A stretch of DNA of 47,164 nt from Gemmataceae bacterium (GTDB lineage: Bacteria; Planctomycetota; Planctomycetia; Gemmatales; Gemmataceae), in contig JAQGHQ010000061.1 of assembly GCA_028288765.1 (NCBI GenBank), positions 1 through 47,164 on the forward strand, read 5' to 3'. The translations under genes were made by a program, and so were the position numbers. Positions 39,344 to 47,164 of the stretch are shown here, one piece after another; the stretch's first letter is position 1, and every line of letters begins with the position of its first letter. The notes under the pieces are model-generated. The model saw only the letters and a list, made by a program, of their open reading frames with translations. It was not told the DNA's origin and did not search any database.

Positions 39344-40243
39344 ATGGTCAACCGACTCCCGGTCCGCAACGAATACGGGTATCAGTGGATGATCACCGGC
39401 CCGAACACGTTCCAGGTGTGCGGGCGGACCACGGAAACCCTCCCCGCCGGGGCGTACTCGTGCTTCCTCGATAACTGCGGGAACGCCGTGTTCCAGGCCC
39501 GCGACCTCCAAGTCGACGAGCTCATCACCTTCCCGGACAGCCTCCCGGCCAAGGTGCTGACCGAGATCCACCGGTTCTGGTCGCAGGGCGACCGGTTCGC
39601 CCGGTACGGGTATCTCCACCGCCGCGGGTACCTGCTCTACGGCAAGCAGGGGTGCGGGAAGTCCTCGCTCATCCACCAGATCGTGAGCGAGGTAGTGGCG
39701 GCCGGGCAAGTCGCGTTCTTCTGCGCCTCCCCGTACTATTTCATCCGGTGCATGGAGAAGTTCCGGGCGGTCGAACCGGGCCGGCCGATCGTCTGCATCT
39801 TCGAGGACATTGACGCGATCATCGAGCAGAACGGCGAGTCCGACCTGCTCCAGTGGCTCGACGGGAACCACCAGGTCGACCGGGCGGTGAACCTGGCCAG
39901 CACGAACTACCCGGAAAAGCTCGACCGGCGGATCATCTCCCGCCCCCGGCGGTTCGACCGGATCCTGCGGATCGACGCCCCGAGCCCCGCGATGCGAGAG
40001 GCGTACTTCGGGCGGAAGGTGCCCGAGCTGTCGCCGGCGGAGCTGGGCAAATGGGTGGAGCTGACCGACGGGCTGCCGTTCGCCGCGCTGGCCGAGATGG
40101 TGATCAGCGTGTGCTGTCTGGGCAACGACCTGGCGGAAACGGCGGCGCTGCTCAAGACGCTCGACGCGCACACCCCGTCGAGCCTGGAGTTCGCCAACAC
40201 CGCACCGGCCGACGGCGCGGAGGTCGAAGACCCGGTGGGGTGA
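39344..40243 (+). CDS. BCS1-like AAA+ ATPase
   Basis: A 299-residue cytosolic ATPase. The N-terminal ~95 residues (RNEYGYQWMITGPNTFQVCG, AGAYSCFLDNCGNAVFQARD, DELITFPDSLPAKVLTEIHR) are a family-specific domain with several Cys. Walker A is GKQGCGKSS near residue 105, Walker B CIFEDIDAIIEQN, sensor-1 NLASTNYPEKLDRR, and Arg finger RPRRFDRILRID. The C-terminal lid has VELTDGLPFAALAEMVISVC. This pattern resembles the BCS1/FtsH-type AAA clade. Start ATG 39344 has GAGGA 4 nt upstream; ATG 39323 adds seven residues without a ribosome site. Substrate unknown. Confidence 0.82.
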   Translation: MVNRLPVRNEYGYQWMITGPNTFQVCGRTTETLPAGAYSCFLDNCGNAVFQARDLQVDELITFPDSLPAKVLTEIHRFWSQGDRFARYGYLHRRGYLLYGKQGCGKSSLIHQIVSEVVAAGQVAFFCASPYYFIRCMEKFRAVEPGRPIVCIFEDIDAIIEQNGESDLLQWLDGNHQVDRAVNLASTNYPEKLDRRIISRPRRFDRILRIDAPSPAMREAYFGRKVPELSPAELGKWVELTDGLPFAALAEMVISVCCLGNDLAETAALLKTLDAHTPSSLEFANTAPADGAEVEDPVG

Positions 40244-40409
40244 CCGGACTCCTGCGAGAGGATCGCCGGGTCCGGGCGGCTCAAGATGATACCCGCCCGA
40301 CCAGAATGGAACCCGAACCACGGCTTCTATTCCGCGTCCGGTTGGTCCCAGAGTTCGCGGCGCGACATCGGGTATTTCTACAGGTCACCGCCATGTGACC
40401 CGCACCTCC

Positions 40410-40499
40410 ATAAAAGCGAACCGCCGGGGGCTGTTCACCCCCGGCGCTCGTCGGATCAGGTTGGTGGAACCCCCGGGGACTCACGTCCCCGGTTCGTTT
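40410..40499. terminator. Back-to-back convergent terminators
   Basis: Two hairpins. One at 40412-40450 (CCGCCGGGGG / CCCCCGGCG) is followed on the minus strand by CTTTTATG, ending the ECF gene. The other near 40473-40495 (CCGGGGAC-TCAC-GTCCCCGG) is followed on the plus strand by TTCGTTTTT, ending the AAA+ gene. The remaining 40244-40409 holds no gene. Confidence 0.75.
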
Positions 40500-41096
40500 T
40501 TACACGGTCGCGAGTTTGGCCCCGTCCCCGGCGAACCGCTCCGCCAGAGACGGGTCGATCCCCTCCAGGACTTCCTTCAGCCGCTGCCGGGCGACGTGCA
40601 GCCGCCGCTTGATCGTCCCGGTCGGGACCTCGAACTCCCGGGCCATCTGCTTCAGGCTCCGGCCCCGGATGTAGAACGCCTCCAGCGTCTGCCGGTCGAG
40701 CGGCTTGAGCCGGGCCAGCCCCACCTTCAGCTGCCCGACCGCCTCACCGACCTCCAGCTGCTCGTCCGGCGTCCGGCCGGCCGCCTGGACCGCGTCCAGG
40801 ATCTCCGGGTCCGCCCCGAACAGCGGGCCCCGCCGGGTCAGCCGGTTGATCGCCATCCGGGCGGTGATCCGCCGCAGCCAGCCGGCGAAGCACCGCGGGT
40901 CCCGCAGCTGCGGCAGCTTCTTCATCGCGTGGACGAAGACGTCCTGCGCGAGCTCCTGGGCCTCCAGCGGGTCCCGGACCCGGGCCAGGGCCATCGCGTA
41001 CACGCTGTTCTGGAACCGGACGACCAGCTCCCCGTACGCCTCCCGGTCCCCGACCTTCGCCCGCTCCACCAGCACAGTGATTTCAGTCCAGCTCAT
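40500..41096 (-). CDS. ECF-type RNA polymerase sigma factor
   Basis: A 198-residue ECF sigma factor. Region 2 at ~10-80 (VGDREAYGELVVRFQNSVYA, EAQELAQDVFVHAMKKLPQL, CFAGWLRRITARMAINRLTR) and region 4 at ~125-180 (LKPLDRQTLEAFYIRGRSLK, FEVPTGTIKRRLHVARQRLK). The end ERFAGDGAKLATV is a common extension in planctomycete ECFs. AGGAAC lies upstream of the ATG; the longer frame is Arg/Thr-rich and non-coding in character. No anti-sigma gene is adjacent, so control must act at another level or from elsewhere. Confidence 0.9.
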   Translation of the reverse strand: MSWTEITVLVERAKVGDREAYGELVVRFQNSVYAMALARVRDPLEAQELAQDVFVHAMKKLPQLRDPRCFAGWLRRITARMAINRLTRRGPLFGADPEILDAVQAAGRTPDEQLEVGEAVGQLKVGLARLKPLDRQTLEAFYIRGRSLKQMAREFEVPTGTIKRRLHVARQRLKEVLEGIDPSLAERFAGDGAKLATV

Positions 41097-41575
41097 CGTG
41101 AAGGTTCCTGTCCCGATCCTTCCCGTGTGTTGTCGAGCGCTGGCCCGTGCGGTCCGGGAGTTCGTCCCGCCCCGGATCAGTGAGGGGGGACGTCGCTTCC
41201 GGAGCCGGGGGCGGCCGGCCGACTCGCACCTCGGGCGCCCGGGGGTACCCCGGACATCGGCGCGAACAGTCGTCGGCGGCGTTGCCCGCTCGTGCGGTGC
41301 TCGCCTGCGAAGGGGCGTCACATGCGGCGGTGGTGATCCGGAAACGACTGGGCGGCGTGAGATTCGCCCGTCTGTCTCGTGGACACCGGCGCACCGTGCG
41401 ACCCGCGTCGCGGACGGTCAACGCATCAGGGACCAGCGTGGTTAATCGCGAAACCTGGTTGGCGACCAAACGGCAAGACGCAAAGTTCGACTCTGGTTGT
41501 TCATCCGAACCCGATGGCCGGGTTCTCGTGGGTCAATCCGCGAGCCAGCTCGTTGCGTTTAAGCCGTGGGCCACC
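41097..41575. other. Intergenic region with a repeat fragment
   Basis: About 480 nt upstream of the ECF sigma gene. Contains a short GCAAGACGCAAAG string (41471), matching the arm of the hslV-hslU palindrome; no other structure or gene is recognised. Confidence 0.4.
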
Positions 41576-42139
41576 TCACTTTCCGGCTGCCGCGGTCGGG
41601 GTCGTTTCCCACGTCGCGGGCCATCGGTCGTCTCGCCGGTCGGGCGATTGGCAGTCGCTACCGAACCGGTCCACGCCGAATAAGGCCGCAGGGAAACTCG
41701 CCCGACTCTGTACCGCGTCTGTCGTCACCACAGTCGCCGCGGCGGGTATGCCGGTGGCGGTCGTGGTTCTGCCAGCTGCGGCCGGCCGTTTGGCCGCTAC
41801 CCGGTGCCACCTCGCCGAGAGGTGGTGGGTAAACGACGACGGCCGACGGTGAGCCGAGGAACCAGGAGCAGGACATCCGGCCGGACCGGCCGGGGCCACG
41901 GTTGGCGCCACCACCCGCATCTGCTCGCGCAGCTGCGGTGCGGATAGCTCCGTCCGTGACCCGGGATTCGGTTCGGAACCCGGATTGTGGGGCAACGGGA
42001 ATTGCCCCTGGGACAGGACTTCCGCCGGATAGGCGACGTCAACCGCGAGCCCCTGACCGATGCGATCGGCCGGGGCGGTCAGCTTCACGCTGCCCGCCGT
42101 CACGGTCTTCAGCACCAGGGTCTTCAGGGTCGTGGCCAT
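41576..42139 (-). CDS. Hypothetical protein, strong ribosome site
   Basis: A 187-residue open frame preceded by GGAGG 7 nt before ATG, the best ribosome site in this part of the window. The N-terminus MATTLKTLVLKTVTAGSVKL is plausible coding sequence (TAPADRIGQGLAVDVAYPAE follows), while the last ~90 residues are Ala/Thr/Arg-rich and may be a recently extended or frameshifted tail. No signal peptide or family is recognised. The gene is divergent from the M28 peptidase gene across a 428-nt region with a palindrome. Confidence 0.5.
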   Translation of the reverse strand: MATTLKTLVLKTVTAGSVKLTAPADRIGQGLAVDVAYPAEVLSQGQFPLPHNPGSEPNPGSRTELSAPQLREQMRVVAPTVAPAGPAGCPAPGSSAHRRPSSFTHHLSARWHRVAAKRPAAAGRTTTATGIPAAATVVTTDAVQSRASFPAALFGVDRFGSDCQSPDRRDDRWPATWETTPTAAAGK

Positions 42140-42567
42140 CGCACACCTCCGACGGACGTTGTGGTGGGCCCGGAGGCGCCACCGAGAGAATGGGCTAGGA
42201 GTTCATCTCGGACAGTTAGGGTGAAACAGGGTCCAGGAAACAACAGCGGACGGGGGTCGGATTCGCCCCAGTCCGGATCGGTAATATTACCGACCGTCGG
42301 ACTGTGAGGCAACCGGCTCCCGCCCGTTTTTCCAGTTTTCAACCCGCTCCCGGGGATCGAACCCCGGGGCGGTTTCACACATCAGACGCGCCTCTCTATC
42401 CCAAGGTTCGCGCGCCGGGGAAAATATTTTGGGATCTTTCTGGAGCTTCGGTCCCGGGCCGGCCGTGTGCGTCGGACGCTCGGCCCTGTACCAGCTTGCG
42501 CTCAAACGGCATAATAACCCCATACCCCTGCTGGTCGGCGCCGACCCCCACGAAGGACTGCGACCTC
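42140..42567. other. Divergent regulatory region
   Basis: About 430 nt between the hypothetical gene and the M28 peptidase gene. It holds the palindrome at 42269-42304 and an AT-rich stretch at 42420-42435 (AAAATATTTTGGG). A reading frame open from 42304 to the peptidase start is treated as non-coding because the signal peptide begins at 42568. Confidence 0.45.
42269..42304. promoter_or_regulatory. Palindromic element, perfect 16-bp core
   Basis: The core TCGGTAATATTACCGA (42278-42293) equals its own reverse complement. It is flanked by CAGTCCG (42269-42275) and CGGACTG (42298-42304), which are also complementary. The whole may be a dimeric regulator site or a hairpin. Confidence 0.5.
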
Positions 42568-44451
42568 ATGCCTGTGACCATCCGCCGCCTTTCCTTTTTG
42601 CTCGTCCTGCTCCTCGCCGCACCGGCCGCCGCCCAGCCGGCGGCCCCGGACGTGGCGGCCGTCGAGCGGATGCGGAAAGACCTCTTCTTCCTCGCCGGGC
42701 CGGAGTGCGAGGGCCGCGGGGTCGGGACCGCCGGGCTCGACAAGGCCGCCGACCACGTCGCCGCCGCGTTCAAGACCGCCGGGCTCAAGCCGGCCGCGAA
42801 GGACGGCACCTACTTCCAGCCGTTCGTCATGAACGGGTTCCCCGAACTCGACGGCCCCAGCACCCTCGCGTTCGCCGGCCCGAACGGCAAGAAGGTGGCC
42901 GCCGAGGCGACCGTCGACTTCCGCCCGATCGGGTTCACGAGCGGCGGGAAGACCGCCGCCGGGGTGGTGTTCGTCGGGCACGGGATCACCGCCCCGAACC
43001 TGAAGTACGACGACTACGCCGGGCTCGACGTGAAGGGGAAGTGGGTGATCGTCGTCCGCCGGACCCCGCGGCCGGAGAGCAGCCGCGATGGGCGGTTCGA
43101 CACCGCCGTCCCGGCCGGGTCGGACAGCCCGTACTCCGCCCTGGCCGGGAAACTCGACAACGCGGTCGCCCACAAGGCCGCCGGGGTCATCTTCGTCAGC
43201 GACCCGGTGACCGCGGGCGACGCCGACCGCCTGATCCCGTTCGACGACCACAAGTACGCCGACCCGCCGGCCCGGCTGCCGGTCCTTCACCTGAAGCGGG
43301 CCGCCGCCTCGAAGCTGCTCGCGGCGGCCCTCGGTAAAACGCTCGGGGACCTGGAAGAGGGGATCGACGCGGACCTGAAGCCGCGGTCGGCCGAGCTGAC
43401 GGGGTGGACGGCCGCCGCCGCCGTCGGGGTGGCCCGCAAGGAGATCCCGGTCAAGAACGTGGTCGGGGTGCTGGCCGGGTCCGGCCCGCTGGCCGACGAG
43501 ACAGTGGTGATCGGGGCGCACTACGACCACCTCGGGTACGGCGGGTACGGGAGCGCCGGCGGAAAACCGGCCGACGGGAAGATCCACTACGGGGCGGACG
43601 ACAACGGGTCGGGCACCACCGGGCTGCTCGAACTGGCCCGGCGGTTCGGGGCGATGAAGGACCGCCGCGGCCGGCGGCTGGTGTTCGTCGCCTTCACCGG
43701 CGAGGAGCGGGGGCTGTTCGGCTCGGTCTACTACTGCGACCACCCGCTCTTCCCGCTGGAGCGGACGGCCGCGATGGTGAACATGGACATGATCGGGCGG
43801 ATGCGGCCCGGCGCGGGGGACTGGCTCGGGCTGACCACGAAGCCGCGGATGGTGGTGTACGGGACCGGGACCGGGAGCACGTTCGACCCGACGATCGACG
43901 CGGCCGAGAGCCGGTACGGGCTGAAGATCCTGAAGGTGCCCGGCGGGATCGGCCGGAGCGACCACGAATCGTTCTACAAGAAGAAGGTGCCGGTCCTGTT
44001 CCTGTTCACCGGGCTGCACGACGAGTACCACCGGCCGACCGACACTCCGGACAAGATCGACCTGCCGGCGATGGCCGCGGTGGTGGACATGGCCGAGGAC
44101 CTGGTGCTCGACCTCGCCACGGCGCTGGCCCGGCCGAAGTACCGGGAGCAGGTCGGCGGGTTCGAGGACCCGCTGAACCCGACCCCGCCGCGGCCGGGGG
44201 TGCGGTTCGGGGTCCGGCCGGACTACGCGTACATGGGCGGGGACGGGATGCGGATCGAGGGGGTGACCGGCGGCGGGGCGGCGGAGAAGGGCGGGCTGAA
44301 GGACGGGGACGTGATCGTCGAGATCGGGGGCGTCCCGGTCCGGAGCGTGAACGGGTACATGGCCGCGCTGGTCGGGAAGAAGCCGGGGGACCCGATCGAG
44401 GTCGTCGTCCTCCGCGGCGGGAAGAAGGTGACGCTGAAGGTGGTGCCGTAG
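42568..44451 (+). CDS. Secreted M28-family peptidase with PA and PDZ domains
   Basis: A 627-residue exported zinc aminopeptidase-like enzyme. Signal peptide 1-22 (LSFLLVLLLAAPAAA). A PA-type insert at ~110-260 (VVFVGHGITAPNLKYDDYAG). The catalytic M28 domain at ~290-520 has His318/Asp320 (IGAHYDHLGYGG), Asp344-Asp345-Asn346 (GADDNGSG), Glu379/Glu380 (FTGEERG) and Asp407 (NMDMIGR), then the final His in FTGLHDEYHRPTDTPDK. A C-terminal PDZ at ~535-627 (IEGVTGGGAAEKGGLKDGDV) may bind substrate ends. GAAGGA lies 10 nt before the ATG. Confidence 0.92.
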   Translation: MPVTIRRLSFLLVLLLAAPAAAQPAAPDVAAVERMRKDLFFLAGPECEGRGVGTAGLDKAADHVAAAFKTAGLKPAAKDGTYFQPFVMNGFPELDGPSTLAFAGPNGKKVAAEATVDFRPIGFTSGGKTAAGVVFVGHGITAPNLKYDDYAGLDVKGKWVIVVRRTPRPESSRDGRFDTAVPAGSDSPYSALAGKLDNAVAHKAAGVIFVSDPVTAGDADRLIPFDDHKYADPPARLPVLHLKRAAASKLLAAALGKTLGDLEEGIDADLKPRSAELTGWTAAAAVGVARKEIPVKNVVGVLAGSGPLADETVVIGAHYDHLGYGGYGSAGGKPADGKIHYGADDNGSGTTGLLELARRFGAMKDRRGRRLVFVAFTGEERGLFGSVYYCDHPLFPLERTAAMVNMDMIGRMRPGAGDWLGLTTKPRMVVYGTGTGSTFDPTIDAAESRYGLKILKVPGGIGRSDHESFYKKKVPVLFLFTGLHDEYHRPTDTPDKIDLPAMAAVVDMAEDLVLDLATALARPKYREQVGGFEDPLNPTPPRPGVRFGVRPDYAYMGGDGMRIEGVTGGGAAEKGGLKDGDVIVEIGGVPVRSVNGYMAALVGKKPGDPIEVVVLRGGKKVTLKVVP

Positions 44452-44471
44452 GGCCGGCCGGATAGCCATCC

Positions 44472-44626
44472 TGTAGGGCCGGCTGTGCCGGCCGTTTCTG
44501 TTTCGCACCCGGCAGGTGCGGCCGGCACAGCCGGCCCTACAACAGCAAGCCGGCCGTTTCTGGTTTCGCACCCGGCAAGTGCGGCCGGCATAGCCGGCCC
44601 TACTACGGGTTCCGTCCGCCAGTCCT
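44472..44626. repeat. REP-like palindromes, family B, copy 2 (double)
   Basis: TGTAGGGCCGGCTGTGCCGG faces GGCCGGCACAGCCGGCCCTAC and a second version (GGCCGGCATAGCCGGCCC) follows, joined by TTTCGCACCCGGCAxGTGCG. The tail ACGGGTTCCGTCCGCCAGTC matches the copy at 12875. Confidence 0.75.
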
Positions 44627-44646
44627 GATGCCCCAGCCCGCCGGAA

Positions 44647-45267
44647 TCACAGCCTCGCGAAGTTCTTCAGCATCGTCAGCCCCACCTCCTGGCTCTTCTC
44701 CGGGTGGAACTGCGTCGCGTACACGTTGTCCTTCCACACCACCGCGCAGAACGGGTCCGGGTAGTCGGACTCGGCCGCGACCACGCCCCGGTCCGCCGGG
44801 ACCGGGTAATACGAGTGGACAAAGTAGACCGCCGGGTCGGCCGGGAGGCCGGCGAAGAGCGGACAGTCGGGCCGGGTCGGCCGCAGGGTGTTCCACCCCA
44901 TGTGCGGCACCTTCAGCCCGGGCCGGTGCGGGAACCGGACCACGTCGCCAGCGAACAGGTCGAGCCCGGTGTGCAGCCCGTCCTCGTGGCCGCGGGTGAA
45001 GATGAGCTGCATCCCGAGGCAGATGCCGAGGAACGGCCGGCCGGCGCGGACGTGGTCGGCGATCGTGTCGGCCAGTCCGGATTCCCGCAGCCTGGCGATC
45101 GCGTCGCGGAACGCCCCAACCCCGGGCAGCACGACCTTCGCGGCCCCGGCGATCCGGCCCGGGTCGGCCGTGATGTCAGCTGAGAACCCGACCCGCTCGA
45201 ACGCCTTCTGCACGCTCCGCAGGTTGGCCATCCCGTAATCGACGATCGCGATGTCGGCGGTCGGCAT
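44647..45267 (-). CDS. hisH: Imidazole glycerol phosphate synthase subunit HisH
   Basis: A 206-residue class I glutamine amidotransferase that supplies ammonia to HisF in histidine synthesis. IAIVDYGMANLRSVQKAFER starts it; the oxyanion strand VVLPGVGAF and nucleophile Cys83 in GRPFLGICLGMQLIF are clear; His188 and Glu190 (TQFHPEKSQ) complete the triad. VPHMGWNTL is the HisF-contacting segment. No hisA, hisF or hisB lies in the window, so the his genes are dispersed here. Ends near a family B repeat. Confidence 0.96.
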   Translation of the reverse strand: MPTADIAIVDYGMANLRSVQKAFERVGFSADITADPGRIAGAAKVVLPGVGAFRDAIARLRESGLADTIADHVRAGRPFLGICLGMQLIFTRGHEDGLHTGLDLFAGDVVRFPHRPGLKVPHMGWNTLRPTRPDCPLFAGLPADPAVYFVHSYYPVPADRGVVAAESDYPDPFCAVVWKDNVYATQFHPEKSQEVGLTMLKNFARL

Positions 45268-45283
45268 GGTCTCGACCGATCCT

Positions 45284-45386
45284 CGTAGGGCCGGCTGTGC
45301 CGGCCGTGTTCGTCCAGGACGACCGGCTCTACAAGACCCTGTGCCGGCCGTGTTCGTCCCGGACGGCCGGCACAGCCGGCCCTACA
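45284..45386. repeat. REP-like palindromes, family B, copy 3
   Basis: CGTAGGGCCGGCTGTGCCGG and GGCCGGCACAGCCGGCCCTA face each other, with internal GTGTTCGTCC repeats. It lies between the pilD-type gene and hisH. Confidence 0.75.
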
Positions 45387-45394
45387 TGACACAC

Positions 45395-46537
45395 CTACTT
45401 GGCCACGGGTTCGGCGGGGGCCGGGGTTTCGTCCCCGCGGCGGAGGAGGAGCCCGGCGGCGAGCATCCCGACGCTCAGCACGACCACCACCACCCCGAGG
45501 GTGGGCAGGTCGAAGAACACCGGCTGGAGCCGGGGGCCGAGCCAGGGCCACGCCAGCCACGTGAACACCACCCCGACCGCGAGGCCGGGGCCGAACGGCA
45601 GCTCCCGCTCGACGTCCTCGTTGCGGATCACCCCGATCACGATGGCCGGGAGCTTGAAGACCAGGAGCGCGGCGAACGCCCCGACGAACAGCGACAGCAC
45701 CGCCGGCTGCCAGCCGAGGAACGCCCCGGCCATCAGCAGCAGGTCGGCGTCGCCCAGGCCCAGGGCCTCCCGCCCGAACCCGACCTCGAACAGCCACTTC
45801 ACCCACCGCACGACCAGCGTCCCGGCCAGGGCTCCGGCCACCGCGTTCAAGAGCCCGAGCTTCCAGCTCCCGGCCGGGGCGAAGGCAAATAGCGGCCCCC
45901 AAACCGGCCACGGCTGCACGCCGACCGGGACCTTCCCCACGGTCTCCGGCAGGATCCACGGTACGCCCGGCGGGATCGCCCCCGCGGCGGCCGCGGGGTG
46001 CGGCCACGGCCACGGCATCAGCACCCCGCCGACGATCCCGATGATCGCCCCGGTGTACGGGATCAGCGGGGGGATGACCCGGTGCTCGGCGTCCACCACC
46101 GCGGCGGCGATCAGCAGGCTCAGCAGGCAGGCGTGGTACACGAACACGGCGACGGCCGCCGGCCAGGGCGCGCCGGTCCAGGTGATCCCGTCGAACGCCG
46201 CCCCGGGCATGCCGTGCCAGGGGCGGATGACCTCCAAGACGAACAGTGCGAGAAACGCGAGCCCGGTCCCGAGCTCGACCCACATGTACCGGCTGGAGAA
46301 CGCGACCCCACAGGACCGGCACCGGCCGCGGAGCCGCAGGTAGCCGACGACGGGCAGGTTGTCCCACGTCCGGATCGGCCGCAGGCAGCTGAAGCACCTC
46401 GACCCGGGCCAGAAGATGCTCTTCTCGTACGGCAATCGGGCCACGAGGACGTTCAGGAACGACCCCACGATCAGCCCGAAGAGAAGGGCGAAGAGGCACC
46501 AGATTACGGTCGGGAGGTACTGGTAGAGCCATTCCAT
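45395..46537 (-). CDS. Prepilin peptidase (type IV/GspO family)
   Basis: A 380-residue membrane aspartic protease. N-terminal TM (WCLFALLFGLIVGSFLNVLV) is followed by the zinc-type CxxC pairs Cys48/51 (SRCFSCLRP) and Cys73/76 (GRCRSCG). Eight or so TM helices carry Asp149 (AAAVVDAEHRVIP) and the GLGD motif Asp263 (ALGLGDADLLLMAG). There is an unusual ~60-residue Pro/Trp-rich insertion at 172-225 between helices. It should cleave and methylate type IV pilin or type II secretion pseudopilins. The 5' end overlaps aroK by 34 nt, an operon sign. No pilin genes in the window. Confidence 0.93.
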   Translation of the reverse strand: MEWLYQYLPTVIWCLFALLFGLIVGSFLNVLVARLPYEKSIFWPGSRCFSCLRPIRTWDNLPVVGYLRLRGRCRSCGVAFSSRYMWVELGTGLAFLALFVLEVIRPWHGMPGAAFDGITWTGAPWPAAVAVFVYHACLLSLLIAAAVVDAEHRVIPPLIPYTGAIIGIVGGVLMPWPWPHPAAAAGAIPPGVPWILPETVGKVPVGVQPWPVWGPLFAFAPAGSWKLGLLNAVAGALAGTLVVRWVKWLFEVGFGREALGLGDADLLLMAGAFLGWQPAVLSLFVGAFAALLVFKLPAIVIGVIRNEDVERELPFGPGLAVGVVFTWLAWPWLGPRLQPVFFDLPTLGVVVVVLSVGMLAAGLLLRRGDETPAPAEPVAK

Positions 46538-47046
46538 GCGGTGAAGATAGCATCGGCGACGACGGACGGCGACGGCTCACCCGTGTCGATCACGAAATCT
46601 GCACATTCGCGGTAGAAGTGTTCCCGGGCGGCGGTCAGGGTGCGGACCTCGTCGAACCCCCCCTTGGGGGTGAGGTTCGGGCGGCGGGCGGCGGTGGTCG
46701 GGTCGCCCCGGAGGCGGGCCCATGCCGTTTCCGGGCTCGCGGTCAGCCACGCGACGAACCCGGCTTTCCGCAGGAGCTCGCGGTTACCCGGGCGGAGGAT
46801 CACTCCGCCCCCGGTGGCGACGACGTGGCGGGTCAGGGAGCACAGATCCGCGAGGACGGCGGACTCGCGGTCGCGGAACCCGGGCTCTCCCTCGGCGGCG
46901 AAGATGTCGGCGATCGTCTTCCCGGCGGCCTCGATCCGCTCGTCGGCATCCACGAAGGCCCACCCGAGCCTGTCGGCGAGGAGCTGGCCGACGGTGGACT
47001 TGCCCGTCCCGCGGTAGCCGATCAGGAAGATGAGGGGATGGGGCAT
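46504..47046 (-). CDS. aroK: Shikimate kinase
   Basis: A 180-residue enzyme phosphorylating shikimate for chorismate and aromatic amino acid synthesis. The P-loop GYRGTGKST occupies residues 10-18; DADERIEAAGKTIADIF (Asp33, Asp35) and EPGFRDRESAVL, the GGGVI loop and the LID segment RPNLTPKGG are in place. Length is normal. Overlap with the prepilin peptidase gene suggests co-translation of aroK and that gene, an arrangement also seen near pil loci elsewhere. Confidence 0.95.
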   Translation of the reverse strand: MPHPLIFLIGYRGTGKSTVGQLLADRLGWAFVDADERIEAAGKTIADIFAAEGEPGFRDRESAVLADLCSLTRHVVATGGGVILRPGNRELLRKAGFVAWLTASPETAWARLRGDPTTAARRPNLTPKGGFDEVRTLTAAREHFYRECADFVIDTGEPSPSVVADAIFTAWNGSTSTSRP

Positions 47047-47114
47047 GGTGGGTCGGAGGTGGAATGAAGTGTCATCCGGAACCAGCTTGCCTTGGCTCGC
47101 GCGCGAGCGGTTTT

Positions 47115-47164
47115 TGTAGGGTGGGCCGAGTCTTCGAGGCCCACCGTGATTAACACCGGTGGGG
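47115..47164. repeat. Start of a third intergenic repeat (family C)
   Basis: TGTAGGGTGGGCCGAG followed by GGCCCACCGTG and CGGTGGG, a palindrome-like unit cut by the window end. It shares the TGTAGGG start with family B but has a different core. Confidence 0.5.

Noticed and set aside
40286..40612. 108-residue plus-strand open frame after the AAA+ gene
   Set aside because: It runs through two terminator hairpins and into the antisense of the ECF sigma gene.
42282..42290. TAATATTAC, like the nick site of rolling-circle geminivirus-type origins
   Set aside because: No Rep gene or iterons; the nonamer is just the centre of a palindrome and is best explained as a regulator site.
42350..42367. tRNA T-arm-like GGGATCGAACCCC
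   Set aside because: The loop has six bases when stems are paired and no matching acceptor stem or anticodon arm could be found in the surrounding 80 nt on either strand.
42304..42567. 88-residue N-terminal extension of the M28 peptidase
   Set aside because: It would bury a clear signal peptide starting at 42568 and includes the regulatory palindrome boundary.

Overview
This 47 kb window is high-GC chromosomal DNA that looks like a planctomycete of the Gemmataceae (Gemmata/Fimbriiglobus-like). The signs are: ECF sigma factors with extra C-terminal domains; a TIGR03009-type planctomycete protein; a giant secreted beta-helix/FG-GAP protein with an N-terminal LEDRTVPA-type motif; many secreted hydrolases; HEAT-repeat membrane proteins; and intergenic palindromic repeats typical of large planctomycete genomes. 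I see no rRNA, tRNA, CRISPR array, transposase, prophage or plasmid origin. It reads as ordinary chromosome with accessory islands.

Layout. 1-1.7 kb: rpiB and a Sua5/YrdC-like::low-molecular-weight phosphatase fusion, a compressed version of the ywlC-ywlE-ywlF neighbourhood of Bacillus. 1.9-4.1 kb: an ECF sigma factor with two overlapping partner genes, one carrying a CxxCH motif. 4.3-9.7 kb: an M6-like protease with PDZ domains, ribosomal protein L27, a membrane-linked ECF sigma factor and a basic-secretory-protein-type zincin. 9.8-12.7 kb: two short-chain dehydrogenases and a membrane protein, divergent from a TetR regulator with a visible operator. 12.9-15.9 kb: divergent glycolytic genes apgM and pgi. 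16-21 kb: the TIGR03009 protein, then a tight five-gene operon of degenerate signalling proteins ending in a 2[4Fe-4S] ferredoxin. 21-24.7 kb: secreted surface proteins. 24.9-28.8 kb: a DUF4139-type protein convergent with a LOV-containing hybrid histidine kinase. 29-32.9 kb: a CocE-like hydrolase and two HEAT-repeat proteins. 33-34.4 kb: a recent duplication of an 88-residue gene. 34.9-38.9 kb: hslUV, a 7Fe-type ferredoxin and hemH. 39.3-41.1 kb: an AAA+ ATPase and an ECF sigma factor. 41.6-44.5 kb: an orphan protein and an M28 peptidase. 44.6-47 kb: hisH, a prepilin peptidase and aroK.

Housekeeping functions (pentose phosphate, glycolysis, heme, histidine, shikimate, HslUV proteolysis, L27) are mixed with extracytoplasmic signalling and secreted enzymes. 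The most interesting candidates are: the 17.3-20.9 kb operon, in which an AAA+ regulator lacks the Walker B acid and GAFTGA loop and a receiver-like protein lacks the phosphoacceptor Asp; the LOV kinase, which has the photoactive Cys but Leu where Gln normally sits; the Sua5-like::phosphatase fusion, which has the Thr seen in phosphoarginine phosphatases; and three palindromes built from short periodic units (mostly 7 nt) just upstream of start codons.
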